In this document: one piece after another, positions 1-11,313 of the stretch
How the letters are laid out: each line of letters starts with the position of its first letter
Numbering within the stretch: position 1 is the first letter of the stretch
Origin: Nesterenkonia alba DSM 19423
GTDB taxonomy: Bacteria; Actinomycetota; Actinomycetes; Actinomycetales; Micrococcaceae
Length of the DNA: 64,000 bases
Direction of reading: 5' to 3'
Assembly (NCBI RefSeq): GCF_000421745.1
Contig: NZ_ATXP01000006.1
Location: 85,256-149,255, forward strand
Position numbers and translations under genes: made by a program
The notes under the pieces: generated by a model
What the model saw: only the letters and a program-made list of their open reading frames with translations
Databases searched by the model: none
What the model was told of the DNA's origin: nothing

Positions 1-1
1 A

Positions 2-3021
<3,020 letters not shown>

Positions 3022-3025
<4 letters not shown>

Positions 3026-3921
3026 GCGGCGCAGATCAGCAGCCCTTCGGGGTCCGCCTGGAGGCGGGCCTGCAGCACCGTGGGAAACTCTGCGTAGGTC
3101 TCGACCCCCATCCGGAGATGCTCACCGAGTGGGGACTAGGTCACAACCAAGCAGGTCTGGAGGCTTTCGGTGCCCGGATCATCGAGGCGGCGGCCTCACG
3201 GGTGGCCGTGGTCAAACCTCAGGTGGCCTTCTACGAGGCCTTCGGCCCCGAAGGTCTGTGTGCTTTGGCGACAACGATCCGCCAGGCGAAAGAGGCGGGC
3301 CTGTTGGTGCTGGCCGATGCCAAACGCGGCGATATCGGTTCGACAATGCAGGCCTACGCCCAGGCCTGGCTCAATCCCGCTAGTGATTTCGGTGTCGATG
3401 CACTCACGGTGAGCCCCTTTCTGGGTTTCGGTTCCCTGCAACCGGCCATTGAGCTAGCCCGGCACCACGGGGCCGGCTTATTCGTTCTGGCCCTGACCTC
3501 CAATCCTGAAGGTCGTGAGGTTCAGTTGGCGTATCACGACGACGACGGCACCGGAGCTGGGCCGGTGACAGTCGCCGAAGACATCATCCGGCAGACTGCG
3601 GCGGTCAATGCCATCCATGCGGCACAGCCTCCTGCAGGCACCGCGCAGGGTGCGCCGCTGGGCAGTATCGGACTGGTGGTCGGGGCGACCACCGCTCATC
3701 TGGCCGCGGACTACGGTATCGACCTGACCCTCGGCCGGCCTGCCCTGCTGGCTCCCGGGTACGGGGCCCAGGGAGCCACCGCGGAGACCCTGCGGCGATC
3801 TTTCGGACCCGCCTGGGGGCAGGTGCTGGTTAACTCCTCTCGGCAAATCCTGGAGCACGGTCCCGAACCACGCCGACTCGCCGCCGCGATCGACTCCGCC
3901 CAGGAGGATCTGAGCCGATAA
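3022..3921 (+). CDS. pyrF: Orotidine-5'-phosphate decarboxylase, subfamily 2
   Basis: Decarboxylates OMP to UMP, the last step of de novo pyrimidine synthesis. The 299-residue protein carries the catalytic signature [13 protein letters not shown] (Asp/Lys/Asp) near residue 96, an early substrate loop [12 protein letters not shown], and a late [12 protein letters not shown] phosphate-binding stretch. The length and the AKRGDI form fit the longer subfamily-2 enzymes of actinobacteria and mycobacteria. It starts with GTG inside the carB stop (GTGA overlap). mihF follows after a 141-base gap, the same order as in many actinobacteria. Confidence 0.96.
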
Positions 3922-4062
3922 CCCGCTGGTCAGCCACGGTGCAGCAACCTCACAGCATGCGAGGAGTGTGATGCGCTGTTGCCCATGACAGAAATTGGCG
4001 CTACATTCTGCCTCAGGCCCATCCGCGCAAGCGGCGTTGAAGACCTGACAAGGAGAATAACT

Positions 4063-4383
4063 GTGGCACTGCGACAGCTGACCTCGGAGGAACGAGACTC
4101 AGCCCGGAAGAAGGCCCTGGCGGCGCGTATCGCCCGTGCGGAGATCAAGCGGGACTTCGCCGCGGGCAAGCTCAGCTTCGGCGATGTCATGGGCAAGGCC
4201 GATGCCGATGAGGCGATCGCCCGGCTGAAGTGCACTGAACTCCTCGAGTCGCTACCCGGCGTCGGACGGGTCACTGCCACCAAGATCTGCGAAGAGCTCG
4301 GGATCTCCATTAACCGCCGTTTGGGGGGACTCGGGGTCAAACAGCGGGCTGCCCTGGCCACGCATCTGGCAGAATTGGGCTGA
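4063..4383 (+). CDS. mihF: Actinobacterial integration host factor MihF
   Basis: Small nucleoid-associated DNA-binding protein of the mycobacterial IHF (mIHF) family, unrelated to proteobacterial IHF. The GTG at 4063 is chosen because AGGAG lies at 4051-4055 and the protein then opens with the family-like [14 protein letters not shown]; in-frame codons further upstream add residues without family character. The 106-residue product has a basic N-terminal helix ([16 protein letters not shown]) and a C-terminal helix-two-turn-helix-like region around [20 protein letters not shown], which contains a GVG hairpin. It is immediately followed by gmk with a TGATG overlap, the conserved mihF-gmk-rpoZ order. 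Confidence 0.93.
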   Translation: MALRQLTSEERDSARKKALAARIARAEIKRDFAAGKLSFGDVMGKADADEAIARLKCTELLESLPGVGRVTATKICEELGISINRRLGGLGVKQRAALATHLAELG

Positions 4384-4979
4384 TGCAGCCACCCTCCACC
4401 CGCCCGCGTGTGACCGTTTTGGCAGGACCCACCTCGGTGGGAAAGTCCACGCTCAGCCGGCACATCCGCACTCACTACCCTCAGGTGCACTTCTCCGTCT
4501 CGGCGACCACTCGGCCGCCGCGGCCTGGGGAACATGATGGGGTGGACTACCACTTCATCTCACCTGAGCGCTTCGATGAACTCATCAAAGCCGAAGCGTT
4601 CCTGGAGTGGGCTACTGTCCACGGTCGGCATCGCTACGGGACACTGCGCAGCACTGTGGAGCAGGCACTGACCGAGGGTAAACATGTGCTGTTAGAGATC
4701 GACCTGCAGGGTGCCCGCCAGGTGCGTCAACGAATGCCCGAGGCACAGTTCGTCTTCCTGGCCCCACCGAGCTTCGAGGACCTCGTCGCCCGCTTGACCC
4801 ACCGCGGCACGGAGGACGAGGAAGAGAGGCGCCGTCGGCTCGAAACGGCTAAGATAGAACTTCAGGCCGAATCAGAGTTCGACGTGACGATCATCAATGA
4901 CGACGTCGACCGGGCCGCGCGGGAGCTTCTGGCTCGCATGGGCCTCGACGTGACGAACGCCGATCCCGCCACGACCTGA
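4383..4979 (+). CDS. gmk: Guanylate kinase
   Basis: Phosphorylates GMP to GDP with ATP. The P-loop is [10 protein letters not shown] at residues ~12-21, slightly unusual in having T-S-V where many homologues have S-G-V. GMP-binding features are [11 protein letters not shown] and the VDYHFIS strand; the C-terminal lid carries [14 protein letters not shown]. The 198-residue length is normal. The ATG shares its A with the mihF stop, suggesting translational coupling. Downstream rpoZ starts 55 bases later behind its own Shine-Dalgarno. Confidence 0.96.
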   Translation: MQPPSTRPRVTVLAGPTSVGKSTLSRHIRTHYPQVHFSVSATTRPPRPGEHDGVDYHFISPERFDELIKAEAFLEWATVHGRHRYGTLRSTVEQALTEGKHVLLEIDLQGARQVRQRMPEAQFVFLAPPSFEDLVARLTHRGTEDEEERRRRLETAKIELQAESEFDVTIINDDVDRAARELLARMGLDVTNADPATT

Positions 4980-5034
4980 TGAGAGCCCCGGCCGCAACCG
5001 GCCAGGCACCCGACCAACGAAGGACACCGTTTCA

Positions 5035-5328
5035 GTGACTGAGCAGCTCGAAGGCATCATCGACCCGCCCATCGACTCCCTGAGCACCAAGGCCGAGTCG
5101 AAGTACGCGCTGGTGCTGTTCGCCGCCAAACGTGCCCGCCAGATCAACAACTACTACGCCCAGTTGCACGAAGGCCTCTTCGAGCACATCGGCCCCCTGG
5201 TGGATACCAAACTCAACGAGAAGCCGCTGTCCATCGCGCTGCGTGAGATCAACGAAGACCTGCTGGTCATGCGGCCGAAGACGGCTGTGGTCGAACCTGC
5301 TGGCGAGACCGCGGCCGACAACGCCTGA
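5035..5328 (+). CDS. rpoZ: RNA polymerase omega subunit
   Basis: Small accessory subunit that chaperones beta-prime into RNA polymerase. The 97-residue protein starts with GTG and has AAGGA about 10 bases upstream. Conserved omega core: [23 protein letters not shown] (residues ~22-44, given here in part) and the [10 protein letters not shown] helix near residue 62. The C-terminal tail is short and acidic/Ala-rich, as in other actinobacteria. It lies between gmk and coaBC, its standard position. Confidence 0.95.
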   Translation: MTEQLEGIIDPPIDSLSTKAESKYALVLFAAKRARQINNYYAQLHEGLFEHIGPLVDTKLNEKPLSIALREINEDLLVMRPKTAVVEPAGETAADNA

Positions 5329-5353
5329 GGCGGACGATACGCCTGAAAATCCC

Positions 5354-6625
5354 ATGCGCATCGTCCTCGGTGTTACCGCCGGCATCGCCGCCTATAAGTC
5401 GGCGCACCTGCTACGGCTCCTCACGGAGGCCGGTCACACGGTCGACGTTGTGCCCACGCCGAGTTCCGAGAAGTTCGTCGGCCGGGCTACCTGGGAGGCA
5501 CTCAGCGGCCGCCCGGTGACCACTGGGGTCTTCGACAGCGTGGATACGGTCCGGCACGTGCGGCTGGGTCAGCAGGCCGATCTGGTGGTGGTCGCACCTG
5601 CCACTGCGGACCTGCTGGCCCGAGTGCGGGCCGGAATGGCCAATGACCTGCTGACTTCCACCTTATTAGTGACCCGAGCTCCTGTGCTGATGGTTCCGGC
5701 CATGCACACCGAAATGTGGCAGCACCCGGCCACTGTGGACAATGTCGCAGTGCTGCAGCAGCGCGGTCTTGAGATCATGGAACCGGCCACAGGGCGGCTG
5801 ACCGGGGTTGACTCCGGCGCCGGGCGGATGCCTGAACCCGAGCAGATCGCAGCCCGAATCGAGGAGATCCTTTCGGCGAAACCGGCCACGGAGTCAGCCT
5901 CTTCGCCAGGCACAGGCCCGCTGACCGGGGCCCGGGTGGTCGTCACCGCCGGGGGGACCCGGGAACCCCTGGATCCGGTGCGGTATCTGGGCAATCGGTC
6001 CTCCGGCAAACAGGGCATCGCCCTCGCCCGTGCCGCTGCGCGCGCCGGGGCACGGGTCCAGCTGATCGCCGCAGTCACAGACGGTGGGCTGCCCACCCCG
6101 GCCGAAGGTATCGACATCGTCCGGGTGGAAACCACCGCTGAACTCCGCCGAGCCGTGCTGTCTAGGGCCGATGAAGCCGATGTGCTCATTATGGCCGCCG
6201 CGGTAGCGGACTTCCGCCCCGCGGCCAGCTCCCAGACCAAGATCAAAAAGACTTTCGACGGCGCCCCCGTGATCGAGCTGACCACCACAGAAGACATCCT
6301 CGCCGAGACGGTACGGCGTCGCCGAGCAGGGGCCGCCGGCCCGCGGGTCATCGTCGGCTTCGCCGCCGAAACCGGGGACGAGCACACCGACCCGTTGCAG
6401 TTGGCGCAGCAGAAACTGGAACGTAAAGGGTGTGACCTTCTGGTGCTGAACCGAGTCGGGGAAGGACTGGTCTTCGGCCAGGACAGCACGGAGGTGCATA
6501 TTCTCTCGGCACCGCAGTATCACGCGGTACTGGGGACAGATCCGGTCACCCTTCGAGGAACTAAAGATGAGGCCGCCGAGCGCATCGTGGAACATACCGC
6601 CACTGTTTTGACCCACCAGGGCTGA
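5354..6625 (+). CDS. coaBC: Bifunctional phosphopantothenoylcysteine decarboxylase / phosphopantothenate-cysteine ligase
   Basis: Performs two successive steps of coenzyme A synthesis: CTP-dependent joining of cysteine to 4'-phosphopantothenate (CoaB) and FMN-dependent decarboxylation (CoaC). The start is the ATG at 5354, which gives the family N-terminus MRIVLGVTAGIAAYKS; the frame is open further upstream through rpoZ but that part is not coding. CoaC half, residues 1 to ~180: flavin motif GVTAGIAAYKS, then VVAPATADLLA and PAMHTEMW. CoaB half from ~190: VVVTAGGTREPLDPVRYLGN and a later MAAAVADFRP plus KIKKT. The total of 423 residues is typical. It follows rpoZ by 25 bases with no clear Shine-Dalgarno. 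Confidence 0.95.
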   Translation: MRIVLGVTAGIAAYKSAHLLRLLTEAGHTVDVVPTPSSEKFVGRATWEALSGRPVTTGVFDSVDTVRHVRLGQQADLVVVAPATADLLARVRAGMANDLLTSTLLVTRAPVLMVPAMHTEMWQHPATVDNVAVLQQRGLEIMEPATGRLTGVDSGAGRMPEPEQIAARIEEILSAKPATESASSPGTGPLTGARVVVTAGGTREPLDPVRYLGNRSSGKQGIALARAAARAGARVQLIAAVTDGGLPTPAEGIDIVRVETTAELRRAVLSRADEADVLIMAAAVADFRPAASSQTKIKKTFDGAPVIELTTTEDILAETVRRRRAGAAGPRVIVGFAAETGDEHTDPLQLAQQKLERKGCDLLVLNRVGEGLVFGQDSTEVHILSAPQYHAVLGTDPVTLRGTKDEAAERIVEHTATVLTHQG

Positions 6626-6632
6626 GGCCCTG
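6617..6632 (+). terminator. Hairpin over the coaBC stop codon
   Basis: CAGGGC (6617-6622) pairs with GCCCTG (6627-6632) around a TGAG loop that contains the coaBC stop. A second 6-bp hairpin, GCAGTC/GACTGC, follows within 30 bases. No T-tract is present, so termination is a guess. Confidence 0.35.
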
Positions 6633-6743
6633 TTGACCAGGCAGTCAGAGGTGGCGACTGCTTCGGCACACACCTGGGTGAGCCGTCGTCGTCGGCTATG
6701 ACGAATTTCTCACGCGCCGCCCACGGCGCGATGCCCTCAGCGA

Positions 6744-6749
6744 TAGGAT
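6744..6749 (+). promoter_or_regulatory. -10 element of a probable leaderless metK promoter
   Basis: TAGGAT ends six bases before the metK GTG at 6756, so transcription would start at or next to the start codon. No Shine-Dalgarno is visible. Confidence 0.5.
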
Positions 6750-6755
6750 GACCCG

Positions 6756-7952
6756 GTGAGTATACGAGACGACCTGCGCCTGTTCTCCTCGGAGTCGGTG
6801 ACCATCGGGCACCCGGACAAGATCTGCGACCAGGTCTCCGACTCAATCCTCGACGCTCTGCTGGCCAAGGACCCCGAATCGCGTGTTGCGGTGGAAGCGC
6901 TCACCACCACCGGTCTGATTCACGTCGCCGGAGAAGTCACCACTGACGCCTATGTGGAGATCCCCCACATTGTGCGTAACACGCTGCTGGGCATTGGATA
7001 CGATTCCTCAGCCAATGGGTTCGACGGCGCCCGCTGTGGGGTGACGATCTCCATCGGCCAGCAGTCAGCAGAGATCGCTGGAGGCGTCTTCAACTCTCTG
7101 GAAGCCCGCACCGGAGAGGCCTCCGATCCCCGTGACGCCCAGGGTGCCGGAGATCAGGGCATCATGTTCGGCTACGCCACACGTGAGACCCCTTCTTTGA
7201 TGCCGACGCCGATCAGCCTCGCCCACCGGCTTTCAGCGCGACTGACTGAGGTGCGTACCTCAGGGGAACTGGACTACCTGCGCCCCGACGGCAAAACTCA
7301 GGTCACCATCGGTTACGACGGGGAGACTCCCGTGAGCTTGGACACTGTCGTGGTCTCTAGCCAGCACACGGTAGAGACCACCCAGGCCCAACTGCACGCC
7401 GAGATTTCCGAACATGTCATCGCCCCTGTCATCGCCGAGTCAGGGCTGGATACCGCTGATGTCGATGAGATCATCAACCCTTCGGGGCCCTTTGTTATCG
7501 GTGGGCCGGTCGGGGACGCCGGACTCACCGGCCGGAAGATCATCGTGGACACCTACGGGGGATTCGCCCGCCACGGAGGCGGTGCCTTCTCCGGCAAGGA
7601 CCCCTCCAAAGTGGATCGCTCAGCCGCCTACGCCATGCGGTGGGTCGCTAAGAATGTCGTGGCCGCCGGTCTCGCTGGCCGGGCTGAGATCCAGATCGCC
7701 TACGCCATCGGCCGGGCCCAACCGGTGGGTATCTACGTGGAGACCTTCGGTACCGAGCAGGTGGATCCGCAGCGAATCCCGGCTGCCATTCGGGAAGTGT
7801 TCGACCTACGGCCCCTCGGGATCATCGAGGATCTGCAGTTGAAGCGCCCCCTCTACGCCGAGACCGCCAAAAACGGGCACTTCGGACATGACGCCTTCCC
7901 CTGGGAGCAGACCAACCGGGTCGAGCAGTTGCGGTCGTTCTTCTCCGCCTGA
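6756..7952 (+). CDS. metK: S-adenosylmethionine synthetase
   Basis: Forms S-adenosylmethionine from methionine and ATP, releasing phosphate and diphosphate. The 398-residue protein shows [20 protein letters not shown] (ATP and Mg site near residues 8-27), [12 protein letters not shown] (~130) and [16 protein letters not shown] (~270), all in the expected order and with family-normal length. The start is GTG, set by the -10 element directly upstream and by the short N-terminus before the FSSESV core. Its methyl donor product serves, among others in this window, TlyA and the ArsM methyltransferase. Confidence 0.97.
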   Translation: MSIRDDLRLFSSESVTIGHPDKICDQVSDSILDALLAKDPESRVAVEALTTTGLIHVAGEVTTDAYVEIPHIVRNTLLGIGYDSSANGFDGARCGVTISIGQQSAEIAGGVFNSLEARTGEASDPRDAQGAGDQGIMFGYATRETPSLMPTPISLAHRLSARLTEVRTSGELDYLRPDGKTQVTIGYDGETPVSLDTVVVSSQHTVETTQAQLHAEISEHVIAPVIAESGLDTADVDEIINPSGPFVIGGPVGDAGLTGRKIIVDTYGGFARHGGGAFSGKDPSKVDRSAAYAMRWVAKNVVAAGLAGRAEIQIAYAIGRAQPVGIYVETFGTEQVDPQRIPAAIREVFDLRPLGIIEDLQLKRPLYAETAKNGHFGHDAFPWEQTNRVEQLRSFFSA

Positions 7953-7983
7953 ATCGGACTGACGAGTTCTCCGAGGTGGAACG

Positions 7984-7989
7984 TACTAT
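7984..7989 (+). promoter_or_regulatory. -10 element of a probable leaderless priA promoter
   Basis: TACTAT ends six bases before the priA ATG at 7996, fitting a leaderless transcript. Confidence 0.5.
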
Positions 7990-7995
7990 CAAGAC

Positions 7996-10080
7996 ATGAC
8001 CAGCGCGGACCCGGAGCCCCCTGCCGGCCGTGCCACCCGCCAGCCGTTGCTCGACGGCCTGGCCAGCGAGCTGGCCGTCCCGCCGCCGTTGCCCGCCGGT
8101 ACCGCAGAGCGCCTGCCGGTGGCCCAGGTGCTCTTGGAAAGTCCCGTCCCACACCTGGACCGGCCCTTCGACTACGCGGTACCCGCGGAGCTGGATACCC
8201 GGGTGGTGCCTGGCGGACGGGTCAAAGTGCGGTTCTCGGGGCGGGAGATGTCCGGTTGGGTTCTCTCCCGCAGTGCGCAACCGGGCACCGCGGTGAAACT
8301 GAGCCCCATCAGTAAAGTGGTCTCCGCTCTTCCGCTGTTGGATGAGGAGATCCGCCGGTTGTGTGAACAAGTGGCGACCCGTTACGCGGGGGTGACCTCT
8401 GATGTCATCCGGGCGGCGGTGCCGCACCGGGTTGTGCGGGTGGAACGAGAATTCACCGGACTGCAGCCCGGCTGGACCCCACCGGCGGTCCAGCCGTCAC
8501 CAGTAGACGACATCCCCCACTCCCTGCAGGAGTTCCTCACCCACCTAGCCTCGGCACATTCCGGCTCACCTGCCGGGCCTCGGGCGGCACTCTGTGGGGT
8601 CGCCGGCTTCGGACCTGGTGGCTGGGTAGCCAGCGCCCTGGCCGTGGTGCAGGCAGCCCTGGTGGGAGGTCACGGTGCTGTGGTTGTGCTCCCCGACCAG
8701 CGGGACGTTCAACGGATGGCTAGCCTCCTCCGAGAAGCTCTGGGGGATGAAGTGGTCGCCGAACTGACTGCTGACCTCGGGCCCACCGCCCGATTCCGTT
8801 CCTTTCTGCGGTTGCGCTACGGCACCGCCCAGGTCGCAGTGGGAACCCGTTCCGCGGTCTTCGCGCCCGTACAGCGGTTGGGGGTCATCATCATGGTCGA
8901 CGACGATGAGACCACTCTGAGCGAACCCCGCGCCCCCTACCACCACGCTCGGGAGGTGGCCCTCTTACGGACCGTGGACACCGGTGCCGCGATTCTCTTC
9001 CTCTCGGGGCACCGCAGCCTGGAAGTCCAACGGCTGGCGGAACGCGGCTGGCTGGCCGAGCTCACCCCGCCGGCACGCATGCAGCGGCAACAGGCTCCCC
9101 GGGTCATCTCCACCCACGACTCCTACCAACTGGAGCACGACCCCATGGCCCGGCGTGCCCGAATGCCGGCCGCCGCCTACCGGACCGCCGCTGAGGGGCT
9201 GACCACCGGGCCGGTGCTCATCCAGGTGGGTCGGGCCGGCTATGTCCCTGCGGTGTTGTGCTCCCGGTGCAGCACCCGCCAACAGTGCCCCGACTGCTCC
9301 GGTCCACTCAGTCTGCCTGTCCACCACCAGCAATCTGCCACGTTGCGCTGCCGGTGGTGCGGACTGCACCACCGCCGGCACCGGTGCCCGGAATGCGGTG
9401 GAGCCCAGTTCCGCGCCGGTTCGCGTGGAGCTGACCGGACCTCCCACGAACTGGGCCGGGCCTTCCCCCAGGTGCCGGTGATCTCATCTACCTCCGACCA
9501 CCCCGTGGCGGAAGTGGGGCACGCCCCGGCCCTGGTGGTCGCCACTCCCGGCCTGGAACCTGTGGCCCCCACCGGCTACAGTGCCGCGGTACTGCTCGAC
9601 GGGGACGCTCGGCTCAGCAGGGAAGGACTCGATGTGCCCCGGCAGGTGCTGGCCTCCTGGTTTCGGGCGGCCGGGCTGGTCCGCTCCCAGGAGACTTCCG
9701 GTGCGGTGGTGGTCACCGCCGCCGACGAGGAACTCACCGCCGCCCTGGTGCGTTGGGACCCGATCGGATACGCCCGCCGAGAGCTCTACCGCCGGTTGGA
9801 GGTCGGCCTGCCCCCGGCTCGCCGGGTCCTCAGCGTCACCGGGGACGCTACCGAGGCTGAGGAGCTCATCGCCCGGGTCCGCCTCCCCGAAGGCCTGGAG
9901 TGGATCGGTCCGGCCCCGGTGGAGGGCGGTCACCGGTGGCTGCTGTTCTTCAGCTACGCCCAGGCTCACCAGGTCATTGCCGAGATGCGCCGAGTGCGTC
10001 GCACAGCCAGCGCTTCACCGGCCGGAGCTGGGCGGGCGCTGCGAGTCGCCGTCGACGACGTCGCTAGCCTCCAGATCTGA
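7996..10080 (+). CDS. priA: Actinobacterial PriA, helicase motifs absent
   Basis: Primosome assembly protein for replication restart. The 694-residue protein has the N-terminal 3'-DNA-binding domain (PVAQVLLESPVPHLDRPFDYA, residues ~42-60, shown in part) and, at ~415-475, the zinc-binding Cys clusters CSRCSTRQQCPDC, CRWCG and CPECGG. The region where Walker A should be reads GVAGFGPGGWVASALAV without GKT/S, and the DEEH box is replaced by DDDET. Loss of helicase motifs is known for actinobacterial PriA, so the gene is probably functional in a structural role, not decayed. Its last 66 bases overlap the convergent hydrolase gene. Confidence 0.92.
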   Translation: MTSADPEPPAGRATRQPLLDGLASELAVPPPLPAGTAERLPVAQVLLESPVPHLDRPFDYAVPAELDTRVVPGGRVKVRFSGREMSGWVLSRSAQPGTAVKLSPISKVVSALPLLDEEIRRLCEQVATRYAGVTSDVIRAAVPHRVVRVEREFTGLQPGWTPPAVQPSPVDDIPHSLQEFLTHLASAHSGSPAGPRAALCGVAGFGPGGWVASALAVVQAALVGGHGAVVVLPDQRDVQRMASLLREALGDEVVAELTADLGPTARFRSFLRLRYGTAQVAVGTRSAVFAPVQRLGVIIMVDDDETTLSEPRAPYHHAREVALLRTVDTGAAILFLSGHRSLEVQRLAERGWLAELTPPARMQRQQAPRVISTHDSYQLEHDPMARRARMPAAAYRTAAEGLTTGPVLIQVGRAGYVPAVLCSRCSTRQQCPDCSGPLSLPVHHQQSATLRCRWCGLHHRRHRCPECGGAQFRAGSRGADRTSHELGRAFPQVPVISSTSDHPVAEVGHAPALVVATPGLEPVAPTGYSAAVLLDGDARLSREGLDVPRQVLASWFRAAGLVRSQETSGAVVVTAADEELTAALVRWDPIGYARRELYRRLEVGLPPARRVLSVTGDATEAEELIARVRLPEGLEWIGPAPVEGGHRWLLFFSYAQAHQVIAEMRRVRRTASASPAGAGRALRVAVDDVASLQI

Positions 10081-11109
10081 GATGAATCGCCGCATCGCGC
10101 GGGCCAGCTGAGCGGGTCGCTCGTAGTGGATGAGGTGTCCGGTATTGCGCACCAGCTCCATCCGCGCGTGCGGTAGCCGCTGTTGGAGCGCTGCCCGGCC
10201 GGCTCGCGTGCTGAGCTGGTCCTTGGCCCCGGCCACTAGCAGCACCGGCAGGTTCAGCCGGTCGGCGACCTCGGTCACGGTATGCCGGCTCGAGGCCCGG
10301 TAGGCCTGAAGAAGAGTCTGCCGGTCGGTGTAGGTGCCGAAGTACCGGTGGTGCTGGTCCTTGACGAAGGCGCGGACCAGCGGATCGTCGTCGACACCGA
10401 TGGTCAGGTTCGTCACCGCCATGGCGAACCGGGAGCGCAGCAGGGCATTGCCGCCAGCTTCTGGCAGCAGGCGGCTCAGTGCATAGTAGAGCTCCACTCC
10501 ACACGCTCCGGGGAGCAACCGTCCGGAAAACACCGGATCACTGATCGGGGCACTCAACACCAGTCCCGCCCAGTCCCGCACCCCCGAGGCGATATGCGCG
10601 GCGGTGACGATTGTGCCGAAGGAATGCCCGAAGAGCACATCATCAGTGGTGAAGCCCAGGTGCGCGGCCACCGCTTCGACGAACCGGTGATACGTGCTCA
10701 GAGTATGCGGCAGTGTGGCACCGGTGGCCGGGTCGCGGACCGGCTCGGTGGCGTTGAAACCGGGCAGATCGGGAACGACCACCTCGAACTCCGGCAGGGC
10801 ATCGACGATCAGTTGCATCCCATGGTGGTCTCCCCGGAAGCCATGGACGAACATCAGCCGCCGTTGAGACGCCGGTTCAACGGTGGGGGTGTAGTGCCAC
10901 AGTGCAGTCCGGCATGTAGCCTCTCGACCGTGCCGCGGCGCCGCGCCATTGCTTCTGGCTGTGTCATCGTCGCCGGCAGGGCCCTCGGCTCCGACTGGCT
11001 GGTCTGGCACAGTGAAGCGGAGCTGGACATCACGCCGGGTACCCGGCCGGTGGGGATAACCGGTCCAGGGGACCGGATCGCCTGTGGTGGCGGGGGCAGA
11101 GGAGGTCAC
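10015..11109 (-). CDS. Alpha/beta-fold hydrolase
   Basis: Predicted serine hydrolase of unknown substrate. Visible catalytic elements: oxyanion HGFRGDHHG, nucleophile elbow GHSFGT, an acid in LLVAGAKDQLS, and the C-terminal His in NTGHLIHYERP. The chosen GTG at 11109 lies eight bases downstream of a TAGGCT -10-like element (minus strand, 11118-11123), again a leaderless arrangement; GTG at 11115 or longer starts up to 11307 are possible. The first ~85 residues before the fold are low-complexity and rich in Pro, Gly and Arg. The 3' end runs 66 bases into priA on the opposite strand. The family is too broad to assign a reaction. Confidence 0.8.
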   Translation of the reverse strand: MTSSAPATTGDPVPWTGYPHRPGTRRDVQLRFTVPDQPVGAEGPAGDDDTARSNGAAPRHGREATCRTALWHYTPTVEPASQRRLMFVHGFRGDHHGMQLIVDALPEFEVVVPDLPGFNATEPVRDPATGATLPHTLSTYHRFVEAVAAHLGFTTDDVLFGHSFGTIVTAAHIASGVRDWAGLVLSAPISDPVFSGRLLPGACGVELYYALSRLLPEAGGNALLRSRFAMAVTNLTIGVDDDPLVRAFVKDQHHRYFGTYTDRQTLLQAYRASSRHTVTEVADRLNLPVLLVAGAKDQLSTRAGRAALQQRLPHARMELVRNTGHLIHYERPAQLARAMRRFISDLEASDVVDGDSQRPPSSGR

Positions 11110-11313
11110 AGGCACCAAGCCTACCGAGCCGGCGTCGTCGTCCCCTTCAAGGGCCGCTCGGTCCTCGATGAGCTGGTCTGGTCTCGTTGAGGCCGGCCTG
11201 ATGGGTAGCGGTGTGGTCCGCGGTCGCCGGTCTGATGGCGTAACCTCATAGACTGTCCCCGACGGTGACCGGGACCCACAGAACCGGGCCTCACCGTCAA
11301 TGTCCATGACCGC

